A stretch of 64,000 nucleotides of DNA from Burkholderiaceae bacterium (lineage in GTDB: Bacteria; Pseudomonadota; Gammaproteobacteria; Burkholderiales; Burkholderiaceae_C): assembly GCA_024235915.1 (NCBI GenBank), contig JACKLO010000008.1:62001-126000 (forward strand). Reading direction: 5' to 3'. Below are positions 57,420-64,000 of this stretch, piece by piece. A program made the position numbers and the translations under genes. Position 1 is the stretch's first letter, and every line of letters starts with the position of its first letter. The notes beneath the pieces were generated by a model. It saw only the letters and a list, made by a program, of their open reading frames with translations. It did not search any database and was not told where the DNA came from.

Positions 57420-58259
57420 CTAACCCAGCCTGGCGTCCTGCATGCGGGGCGTCTCGAGCGGGGCGGCACCGGCATCCTCGCCGGCGGCCTGCCCCTGGCC
57501 GGCGCGCTGCACCTGCTGGGACCGCAGCTTTGCCAGGTCTTCCTCCTTGCGCGCCTCGTCCGACATACCGTTGAACAGCGTGCCGAGCACACCCTTGTTC
57601 AGGTCGCTGGTGCCGAACAGCGCATCGCAGATGGGGAAGGTGAGGTTGAAGTTGCGGGTGTGCATGAAGTCGGGGTTATGATGAAGCACATGCATTCGGC
57701 GTACCGTGTTGACCAGCGGCAGGCGATCCAGGATCGGATGTTCGAGGTGCGATAGGGTGTGCAGGCCTTCGTACATCAGGAAGTAGCACGCCATGGTCAG
57801 CATCGCGATGTAGCCCGCGTTGGCCGACCACAGGTTGCCGACCAGCAGTGCCGCCGGCAGGGCCGCCACCACGAACAGCACCGGCGCAAACGGCGGGAAC
57901 AGCAGCGCGCGCCATTCCTTGTGGCCGTCGTAATCCAGCGTCTTGTGCGAGAAGAACTGGTGGTGCGTCGCGACGTGGCGCTTGTAGGCCGGCTTGATCC
58001 AGCTCTTCGGGCTGTGCAGCAGGTAGCGGTGCCCGGCCCATTCCGCCCAGTTCCCGAACAGGAACATCGGAACCACGACGAACACCCATTCCTGCCAGGT
58101 CGTGTCCTGCAGCTGCGCTGCGCAATACCAGGCCACGCCGATGGTGAAGGCCAGCGTGAAGCCCAGGTGCATCTCGCCGCGGTACCAGCCGGGTGTGTCT
58201 GCCACGTACTGCTTCCTGAAGGACAGGGACCGGGCAACGATTTCCTCTTCGCGATTCAT
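57420..58259 (-). CDS. Fatty acid hydroxylase/sterol desaturase-family membrane protein
   Basis: 279 residues from the ATG at 58259 (AAGGAG upstream). Di-iron histidine boxes: HRYLLH, HVATHHQFFSH, HTLSHLEH and RRMHVLHHNPDFMH, with membrane helices between them. The last 45 residues are polar and Gln/Ala-rich. Likely an oxygen-dependent hydroxylase of a lipid or other hydrophobic compound. Divergent from the tetR gene, with two operator-like dyads in between. Confidence 0.88.
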   Translation of the reverse strand: MNREEEIVARSLSFRKQYVADTPGWYRGEMHLGFTLAFTIGVAWYCAAQLQDTTWQEWVFVVVPMFLFGNWAEWAGHRYLLHSPKSWIKPAYKRHVATHHQFFSHKTLDYDGHKEWRALLFPPFAPVLFVVAALPAALLVGNLWSANAGYIAMLTMACYFLMYEGLHTLSHLEHPILDRLPLVNTVRRMHVLHHNPDFMHTRNFNLTFPICDALFGTSDLNKGVLGTLFNGMSDEARKEEDLAKLRSQQVQRAGQGQAAGEDAGAAPLETPRMQDARLG

Positions 58260-58326
58260 GGGGGCTCCTTTGATTTCGCACAGCAGTCCGGCGCGGGCGC
58301 GCCGGACTGGCCTTTCGGCAATCAAA

Positions 58327-58360
58327 TAAGTACACTGCCTTAGATAAGTCTACGCCCTTA
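58327..58360 (+). promoter_or_regulatory. Two tandem TAAG-N8-CTTA dyads between hydroxylase and tetR
   Basis: Dyads at 58327-58342 and 58345-58360, 18 bp apart, in a locally AT-rich stretch of a GC-rich genome, 8 nt upstream of the tetR start. Probable operators of the TetR protein controlling both divergent genes. Confidence 0.6.
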
Positions 58361-58367
58361 ACTGACC

Positions 58368-59045
58368 ATGTCAACCTCGAAACCAGTGCGCTCGGACGGC
58401 AAGGAAACGCAGGCCCGGATGAAGGCCGTGGCACAGCGCCTGTTCGCGCTGCACGGCATCGACGGCGTTTCGGTGTCCGACATCGTTGCGGCGGCGGGGC
58501 AGCGCAACAAGGCTTCGCTGCAGTACCACTTCGGCTCGAAGGAGGAGTTGATCGGCGAACTGCTGGTCGACGGCGCGCAGAAGGTGGATGCCGTCCGCCA
58601 GGCCCTGCTCGACCAGATGGCGGCGGACGGCGGTCCGCGCCATGTGCGTGACGTGCTGGACGCCTTCGTCCGGCCCGTCTACCAGCTGACGGTGACCGAA
58701 GCCGAAGGCAGAACCTACCTGCGCTTCCTGTCCAACGTGCAGCTCACGCATCGCGCGCTGTTCCGCGCCACCATCGGGACCAAGTGGAATACCGGCTATC
58801 GCCGCTGCCTCGAGCATTTCCGCCAGCTGCTGGCCGACATCCCCGCCCCGGTGCTGGAGCAGCGCATGTCGCTGGTGGCGATCTACACGACGACGGTGTT
58901 CTCGCTCAAGGAAGCGCCGGCCGACGAGGCGCCCGCAGCGAGCCGCCTGTGGGCGCGCAGATTCACGCTGGACAACATCCTCGATACCTTCGAGGCGATG
59001 CTGGTCTGCGCACCTTCGGCGGCGACGCTGGACAAGCTCGGATAG
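58368..59045 (+). CDS. TetR-family transcriptional regulator
   Basis: 225 residues. N-terminal HTH: GIDGVSVSDIVAAAGQRNKA then LQYHFGSKEELI. The C-terminal ligand domain is helical (TetR_C-like). Its stop directly abuts the end of the convergent araC gene. Presumably represses itself and the divergent hydroxylase gene. Confidence 0.92.
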   Translation: MSTSKPVRSDGKETQARMKAVAQRLFALHGIDGVSVSDIVAAAGQRNKASLQYHFGSKEELIGELLVDGAQKVDAVRQALLDQMAADGGPRHVRDVLDAFVRPVYQLTVTEAEGRTYLRFLSNVQLTHRALFRATIGTKWNTGYRRCLEHFRQLLADIPAPVLEQRMSLVAIYTTTVFSLKEAPADEAPAASRLWARRFTLDNILDTFEAMLVCAPSAATLDKLG

Positions 59046-59894
59046 TCAGTACACCTGCACCACGCGGCGGTACTCGCTGGGCGTCACTCCGATCTGCCCG
59101 CGGATGAAGCGCGTGAAATGGCCCTGGTCGGAGAAACCCAGGTCTTCGGCGAGACGCCCGAGGGGGGTCCGGTCGTCCGCCTGCGCCAGGCGCCGGCAGG
59201 CGGTCTCGGCCCGCAAGGTGTTGACGTAGACGTGCGGCGTCATCCCGGTGCAGCGGCGGAAGCGCACGAAGAACTGCGCGCGCGACAGGTTCGCGGAGGC
59301 GGCCAGCCGGTCCGCATCCAGCGGCTGGCCCAGGTGCTCGCCGATGTAGCCGAGCGCGCGCTGGATGCGCGAGTCGGGCAATCGCAGCCCTTCCGGCCGG
59401 ATCAGGTCCTGGATGTTCTCCCAGGCCGAGAACTGCTCGCTGACCGCCAGCATCAGGTCGAACAGCGCGCTCTCCAGGCGATCCTGCTGCATCGGGATCG
59501 GCGACATCAGTTCACCGATCAGGTCATCCGCCAGCTTGCGGATGCGCGGAGTGATCTGGACGCAGGGCCGCGGGAAGAAGCGGGGATGGGCTGCCACGCG
59601 CAGCGGGTCATACAGGGTCGCCAGCCACCGGGGTTCGATGTACAGCGCCAGGTAGACGGTGCGCGGAAAGTCCGGTTCGCTGAAGAAGTAATGCGGCTCC
59701 CAGGCATTCACCAGGATGGCGGTGCGGTCGGTGACCGGCAGCCGCTCCTCGCTAACGTAGAAGGCGGAATCGGCGCCGCTGGCCTTGAAGATCACGTGGC
59801 ACTGCGAGTGCGCATGCGATACCAGCGGGGTATCCATGTCGAGCAGTGCCAGGCGACCGAACTCGCCCTGCGCGATCCTGAGTGCTGTCGTCAT
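59046..59894 (-). CDS. AraC-family transcriptional regulator
   Basis: 282 residues from the ATG at 59894, set by AGGAGG 5 nt upstream; an in-frame ATG at 59924 is less likely. N-terminal cupin-like sensor (about 10-140), C-terminal double HTH: LDADRLAASANLSRAQFFVR and GFSDQGHFTRFIRGQIGVTP. May regulate one of the neighbouring catabolic or transport operons. Confidence 0.92.
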   Translation of the reverse strand: MTTALRIAQGEFGRLALLDMDTPLVSHAHSQCHVIFKASGADSAFYVSEERLPVTDRTAILVNAWEPHYFFSEPDFPRTVYLALYIEPRWLATLYDPLRVAAHPRFFPRPCVQITPRIRKLADDLIGELMSPIPMQQDRLESALFDLMLAVSEQFSAWENIQDLIRPEGLRLPDSRIQRALGYIGEHLGQPLDADRLAASANLSRAQFFVRFRRCTGMTPHVYVNTLRAETACRRLAQADDRTPLGRLAEDLGFSDQGHFTRFIRGQIGVTPSEYRRVVQVY

Positions 59895-59930
59895 CGATCC
59901 TCCTGAAGCCTCCTGAAGGAACATCCCCCA

Positions 59931-60359
59931 TCAAGGCGCTGGAGCGGAAGTTGCGCCATCGCCCTGCGACGAAAGCCAGTCGCATAGCGCGAACAACTCG
60001 ACCTGCTCGGCCTCCAGCTCCGCCCCGGCGATGCGGGCCCGCAGTGCCTGCGCCCTTTCCTGCTGACCGGCCGCGAAGCTGCAGGGATCCTTCAGCGCCC
60101 GCCGCAGCCGTCGCAGCGGCAGGATCACTTCGGAGCGCCACCCGGCGATCTGCGCTTCGGCAGCGGCGACCTGGTCCGGCGCGAGCGATCGCCCGAGCCG
60201 CAAGGCCGCGTACTCCTGGAACAAGTGCAGCACGATGTCCAGCCCTTGCTCATCCTGCAGTGCGTGGAGTTGCTTCGACTCGTGGGGTGCGAGGCCGCCA
60301 TAGCGCGCCACGATGAAGTCCCACGCGTCCTGCTTGTCGACGGGCATTTCGTGGGTCAT
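59931..60359 (-). CDS. TIGR02444/DUF2390 family protein
   Basis: 142 residues from the ATG at 60359 (AGGGGT 7 nt upstream; GTG at 60368 is possible). AWDFIVARYGGLAPHESKQL, LQDEQGLDIVLHLF and WRSEVILPLRRLRRALKD match this small helical family. Function unknown. Last gene of the minus-strand UbiD operon, 31 nt behind the crotonase gene. Confidence 0.75.
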   Translation of the reverse strand: MTHEMPVDKQDAWDFIVARYGGLAPHESKQLHALQDEQGLDIVLHLFQEYAALRLGRSLAPDQVAAAEAQIAGWRSEVILPLRRLRRALKDPCSFAAGQQERAQALRARIAGAELEAEQVELFALCDWLSSQGDGATSAPAP

Positions 60360-60390
60360 GGGAGGCACCCCTGTCGAAGCCGACCGGCGT

Positions 60391-61197
60391 TCAGGAGCCG
60401 ATGAACTTGGGATTGCGCTTGCCGTGGAAGGCCTCGACGCCCTCGCGGAAGTCGTCGGAGCTGCGCAGGCGGCTGTAGCAATGGCCTTCCAGCTCGATGG
60501 CCACGGTCAGCGTGGAGTCTTCGGTGTCGTTGAGCAGCTTCTTGGCGGTGCGCTGGGCGATCGGCGAGAAGGCGCGCAGCTCGTCGACCAGGCGGTCGGT
60601 GGCCGCTTCCAGCTCGGCGTCGGGCACGCATTCGGTGGCCACGCCCCATTCGTACGCCTGCTGGCCCGGAATGCGGCGCGAGCGCATCACGATGTCCTTG
60701 GTGCGGGTGATGCCCACCATCTTCTGCAATCGGGCCGATCCGCCGGAGCCGGGGATCTGGCCGAGCTTCTGCTCGGGCAGGGCGTAGCGCGTGGTTTCGG
60801 TCACCAGGCGGAAGTCGCAGGCCAACGAAATCTCGAAGCCGACACCGAAGCAGTAGCCGCGGTTGGCGGCAATCACCGGCTTGCTGCAACGCGCGGGCGC
60901 GGCGATGTTCCAAGCCAGTTTGGAGACATGCTCCGGCGAGGCTTGCAGGAAACCCTTGATGTCGCCGCCGCTGGAGAAGTGTTCGCCTTGCGCGCGCAGC
61001 ACGATCACCCGCACCGCCGGGTTCTCGTCGAGGGACTCGAACACGAGGCGCAGCTGGTCGCGCTGGGCCATCGAGATGATGTTGTAAGGCGGGCGGTGCA
61101 GCACGATATCGGCGCGCTCGCGCGCGGCGTCGATCTCGACGCTGAAACCGTCCAGCTGCTCGAGCAGCGTCTGGGCGGGGTGGATCAGTCGGGTCAT
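60391..61197 (-). CDS. Crotonase-fold enoyl-CoA hydratase/isomerase, operon B copy
   Basis: 268 residues, very similar over its length to the product of 44493-45305: GEHFSSGGDIKGF and LPEQKLGQIPGSGGSARLQK are the same. DNA identity is high but not complete, unlike the 573-bp repeat, so this is an older duplication. Follows ubiX by 39 nt. Confidence 0.9.
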   Translation of the reverse strand: MTRLIHPAQTLLEQLDGFSVEIDAARERADIVLHRPPYNIISMAQRDQLRLVFESLDENPAVRVIVLRAQGEHFSSGGDIKGFLQASPEHVSKLAWNIAAPARCSKPVIAANRGYCFGVGFEISLACDFRLVTETTRYALPEQKLGQIPGSGGSARLQKMVGITRTKDIVMRSRRIPGQQAYEWGVATECVPDAELEAATDRLVDELRAFSPIAQRTAKKLLNDTEDSTLTVAIELEGHCYSRLRSSDDFREGVEAFHGKRNPKFIGS

Positions 61198-61236
61198 ACA
61201 GGGGCTCTTGGTAATCGAGGGAACTAGAGAGGTGGT

Positions 61237-61851
61237 TCAGGGATTCGGCATGCGCACCAGGGCGGCCGGCTCGGGCCGGCGCAGCCCTTCCCAACGCTTG
61301 ACGAGATCGCTGTGGTCCACGTCGAACAGGTCCAGCACGCGTCCGACGGTGTGGTTGACCATGTCGTCGAGCGACGCGGGACGGACGTAGAACGCCGGCA
61401 CGGGCGGGAACACGATGGCGCCCATCTCGGTCACGGCGGCCATGTTGCGCAGGTGCGCCAGGTTCAGCGGCGTCTCGCGCGCCAGCAGCACCAGCCGGCG
61501 CCGTTCCTTCAGCACCACGTCGGCGGCGCGGGTGACCAGGTTGTCGCCCAGCCCATGCGCGATGCCGGCCAGCGTCTTCATCGAGCAGGGCGCCACCACC
61601 ATGCCGGCGGTGCGGAACGAACCACTGGAGACCGCGGCGCCGATGTCCTTGACGCTGTGCACTTCGTCGGCCAGCGCCTCGATCTCGCTGCGCTTGAGGT
61701 CCACCTCCTGGGCGGCGGTGAGCGCGCCGGAGGCGGACAGCACCAGGTGCGTCTCCCATTCGGGGAGGGTGCGCAGCACCTGCAGCAGGCGGATGCCGTA
61801 GATGGCACCGCTGGCGCCCGTGATCGCCACGATCAGGCGCTTGGTGGTCAT
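61237..61851 (-). CDS. UbiX-type flavin prenyltransferase
   Basis: 204 residues. VAITGASGAIYGIRLLQVL binds FMN; VVAPCSMKTLAGIAHGLGDN and VLKERRRLVLLARETPL are diagnostic. Makes prenylated FMN for UbiD enzymes. Its ATG overlaps the ubiD stop. A dedicated copy for the catabolic UbiD is likely, distinct from a ubiquinone-pathway UbiX. Confidence 0.93.
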   Translation of the reverse strand: MTTKRLIVAITGASGAIYGIRLLQVLRTLPEWETHLVLSASGALTAAQEVDLKRSEIEALADEVHSVKDIGAAVSSGSFRTAGMVVAPCSMKTLAGIAHGLGDNLVTRAADVVLKERRRLVLLARETPLNLAHLRNMAAVTEMGAIVFPPVPAFYVRPASLDDMVNHTVGRVLDLFDVDHSDLVKRWEGLRRPEPAALVRMPNP

Positions 61852-63293
61852 CTCTGCACCTTGCCGGTGGCGAAGTCGACGCGGGCCGAGGTGTCGATCT
61901 GCGCGGCCAGGTCCTCGGTGTCCTCGCCCGGCACGCGCACCTTGGTGAAGACGTGCGCGTGGTAGACCACCGGCTTGGTGGCGTCCAGGCCCATCTTGGC
62001 GCTGAGGCCCTGCAGGTGCGACGGCGGCGCGCTGTTCTCGCCGAAATCCTGGCCCACCGTGGTGGAGGGGTCGAGCACCGAGCCTTGCGCCCCGGCGATC
62101 ACCACCAGGTCGCGGTCCGCCTGGAAGCGCGTGGCCACGGCCCATTCCACCTGCAGCGGGTCGTGGACTTCCACGTCGTCGTCCACCACCACCACCTGCT
62201 TGATGTCGTAGTGGGCGCCGAAGGCGGCGCAGATCACGTTCTTGGGCTGGCCCTCGTGGCTCTTCCTGATCTTGACGAACAGGTGGTAGCGGCCGACGCC
62301 GCCGATGGGCAGATGGACGTCCAGCACGTTGGGGAAGCTGCGCTGCAGGTGCGCCAGCAGGGTCGCCTCGCGCGGGATGGAGCCCAGCAGGAGGTGCTCC
62401 ATCTCGGCCGGCACGATGGTGTGGAAGATCGGCGCGCGGCGATGGGTGATGGCGTCCACCTGGATCACCTCGCGGTGCTCGCGTGCGCTGTAGTACTTGG
62501 GGAACTCGCCGAAGGGGCCTTCCAGCTCCTTCACGCCCGGCAGGATGCGGCCTTCGATCACCACCTCGGCGTCGGCCGGCACGCGCACTTCGTTGGTCAG
62601 GCACCTGGCCACCCGCAGCGGCGCACCGTGCAGGGCGCCGGCGATTTCCAGCTCGTCGCAATCGAGCGGGGCGATGGCCTGCGAGGCCAGCAGCGTGAGG
62701 GGGTCGACGCCGATCGCCACCGCCACTTCCAGCGGCTGGTTGCGCGCTTCGGCCTCCTTGTAGAAGGCCCAGAGGTGGCGCGGCAGCATCAGGAGGGCCA
62801 TCCGCTCCTTCGAGTGGACCTGGATCCGGTTGATGGAGACGTTCTGCACCCCGGTCTTCGGGTTGCGGGCGATCACCAGGCCGGCGGTGATGTAGGGGCC
62901 GTTGTCGTGCTCGCTGTGGGTGGGGATGGGCAGCACCTGGCGCGGGTCGACGCCCTTGTGCACTACCTGCTGGCAGAGCGCCTCGCCCGCCGGCACTTCC
63001 TGCCAGGGCAGCGGGTTCTCGGCGGCGTGGCGAAAGCGCTGCAGCAGTTGCGACTCGGGCACGCCCATGGCTTCGGCGATCCAGCCGCGGCGCGACATGA
63101 AGCCCGAGACCACCGGCATGTCATGCCCGCCGGGGCCGGGGAAGTAGGCCGCCTGCCGGCCATCGAGCCGCTTGGCGATGGCCGCCAGCTGGTGTTCCAG
63201 CTTGACGCCTTCGCGCATGACGGCCAGGCGGCCGGTGTCGGACAGGTGGGCGAGCCAGCGGCGCAGGTCGGTGCAGGGGGCGGATGTGGTCAT
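61848..63293 (-). CDS. UbiD-family (de)carboxylase
   Basis: 481 residues from the ATG at 63293, which overlaps the stop of the chimeric ligase ORF (ATGA). UbiD marks: HSEHDNGPYITAGLVIARNP, VSINRIQVHSKERM and the catalytic Glu region ELEGPFGEFPKYYS. Needs prenylated FMN and a metal. With a ligase and crotonase around it, an aromatic acid decarboxylase or phenol-type carboxylase is more likely than ubiquinone synthesis. Confidence 0.93.
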   Translation of the reverse strand: MTTSAPCTDLRRWLAHLSDTGRLAVMREGVKLEHQLAAIAKRLDGRQAAYFPGPGGHDMPVVSGFMSRRGWIAEAMGVPESQLLQRFRHAAENPLPWQEVPAGEALCQQVVHKGVDPRQVLPIPTHSEHDNGPYITAGLVIARNPKTGVQNVSINRIQVHSKERMALLMLPRHLWAFYKEAEARNQPLEVAVAIGVDPLTLLASQAIAPLDCDELEIAGALHGAPLRVARCLTNEVRVPADAEVVIEGRILPGVKELEGPFGEFPKYYSAREHREVIQVDAITHRRAPIFHTIVPAEMEHLLLGSIPREATLLAHLQRSFPNVLDVHLPIGGVGRYHLFVKIRKSHEGQPKNVICAAFGAHYDIKQVVVVDDDVEVHDPLQVEWAVATRFQADRDLVVIAGAQGSVLDPSTTVGQDFGENSAPPSHLQGLSAKMGLDATKPVVYHAHVFTKVRVPGEDTEDLAAQIDTSARVDFATGKVQR

Positions 63294-63673
63294 GGACGTG
63301 CGTGGTGGGGTTGGACTTGGGCGGAGCGGTTCCCGCCGGCTTGCAGGGGCGTGTGCTTGCCGGCAACGAGCTTTCGCCGCAGCACCTTGCCGACCGGGGA
63401 CTTGGGGATCTCGCGCACGAAGACGAAGAGCGGTGTCATCACGATGCCGGCGAACTGGCAGGCCCAGTGCAGCGTGGCCATCTCCCAGCGGTTCTGCAGC
63501 ACCACCAGCAGGTGGTCGCCGCGCGCGAGGCCGGCCTCGGACAGGCCGCGCTGCACAGCGCCGATCCGGCCCGCCCAATCTCCGTAGCTCAGGCGCAGGC
63601 CGTCGTCGACGATCGCGACCTGGCGCGGGCTGCGCTCGACGCTCTGCAGAAAGGTGCGGCCGAGGTCAAGCAT
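63290..63673 (-). pseudogene. Chimeric, internally deleted acyl-CoA ligase
   Basis: 127-residue ORF. Its first 82 residues (to ACQFAGIVMTPL) are the same as the intact ligase of 42933-44480, encoded by the 573-bp repeat. It then jumps to the end of a different ligase (FVFVREIPKSPVGKVLRRKL), whose DNA is similar but not identical to the intact gene's end. The whole ATP-binding core is missing, so no ligase activity is expected. Translational coupling to ubiD is kept. Confidence 0.88.
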
Positions 63674-64000
63674 GGGAGGCCTCCGCCGCGGCGCGCGTCT
63701 GCGCGACGTCCATCACCGCTGCGACGATGGGCGTGTAGCCGGTGCAGCGGCACAGGTGCCCGGACAGCATCTCGCGCACCTGGCCCTGGTCTGGCACGCC
63801 GCGGCCGGCGATGCGCGCCAGCCAGTCCGCGCAGGACATCAGGATGCCAGGCGTACAGAAGCCGCATTGCAGAGCGTGGTGGCGCTTGAAGGCGGCCTGC
63901 AGGTCACCCAGCAGGCTGTCGTCCCCGGCCAGGCCCTCTACTGTTCGCACGTCGCGGCCTTCGGCCTGCACGGCCAGCGTCAGGCAGGCCCGCTGCGCGA
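63428..64000 (-). repeat. 573-bp inverted repeat, right copy
   Basis: Partner of 42606-43178 in reverse orientation, no mismatch seen up to the window edge. Its inner end (63428) is exactly the join of the chimeric ligase. Confidence 0.92.
63666..64000 (-). CDS. Molybdenum hydroxylase [2Fe-2S] subunit, second copy (cut by window)
   Basis: C-terminal 111 residues of a second S subunit, same as the end of 42419-42940, with CGFCTPG and CRCTGY. The 5' part lies outside. It suggests that operon B also carries, or carried, a molybdenum hydroxylase upstream. Confidence 0.9.
   Translation of the reverse strand, partial: AQRACLTLAVQAEGRDVRTVEGLAGDDSLLGDLQAAFKRHHALQCGFCTPGILMSCADWLARIAGRGVPDQGQVREMLSGHLCRCTGYTPIVAAVMDVAQTRAAAEASHA

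Noticed and set aside
59046..59894. AraC protein as the missing regulator of the sigma54-like operon at 38.5 kb
   Set aside because: It is 20 kb away, intact and of a different sequence from the AraC remnant there; AraC proteins also do not activate sigma54 promoters.

Overview
The window is high-GC DNA with the gene content and order of a beta-proteobacterium of the order Burkholderiales, probably a Rubrivivax/Leptothrix/Azohydromonas-type member. This is inferred from the rimP-nusA-infB-rbfA-truB-typA order, the Bug (TctC) binding protein and general protein similarity; no 16S rRNA is present, so the genus is uncertain.

Layout. (1) 1-5580: end of a chemotaxis cluster on the + strand (MCP fragment, cheR, cheD, cheB, then a second MCP with an unusual C-terminal Cache domain). 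(2) 5618-12682: minus-strand housekeeping and metabolic genes: dusA-mtnA-aldolase with ATGA overlaps (methylthioadenosine salvage, probably the DHAP-shunt version), two alpha/beta hydrolases, a wax-ester synthase/DGAT and an EamA transporter. (3) 12801-21267: the transcription/translation operon rimP-nusA-infB-rbfA-truB-typA, with a strong sigma70 promoter and an intrinsic terminator in its leader, ahead of rimP. (4) 21349-26472: fabI, an Orn/Lys/Arg decarboxylase, nfeD-SPFH, a DUF2237 gene and tRNA-Ser(GGA).

(5) 26474-35424: an 8.95 kb integrated element between a 16-bp direct repeat of the tRNA-Ser 3' end. It carries a tyrosine integrase, an AlpA-like regulator, a DnaB-N/RepA-type replication ATPase, a probable small terminase subunit, a fused prohead protease-HK97 capsid protein and several small ORFs. 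No large terminase, portal, tail or lysis gene was seen. The best reading is a small capsid-encoding phage satellite (cf-PICI-like).

(6) 35648 to beyond the right edge: the 3' half of a tRNA-Val(CAC) gene sits next to a second integrase, so a second island probably starts here. Its likely cargo is a ComEC-type metallo-beta-lactamase protein, an aromatic/acyl-CoA catabolic operon behind a sigma54-like promoter (molybdenum hydroxylase L-CoxG fusion, M and S subunits, acyl-CoA ligase, crotonase, Bug protein, complete Liv-type ABC transporter), a degraded cytochrome c, an ALDH-SDR-TRAP transporter group, a TetR-controlled membrane hydroxylase, and a second catabolic operon on the minus strand (2Fe-2S subunit, chimeric ligase remnant, UbiD, UbiX, crotonase). 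The two catabolic operons share a 573-bp inverted repeat (42606-43178 / 63428-64000) with no mismatch seen. It ends inside a ligase gene that has been cut down to a chimera.

Functional logic of the right half: Bug and Liv uptake, CoA activation, hydroxylation by the molybdenum enzyme and crotonase chemistry would form one branch. UbiD (with prenylated FMN made by UbiX) plus a paralogous crotonase would form a (de)carboxylating branch. The substrates cannot be read from sequence.
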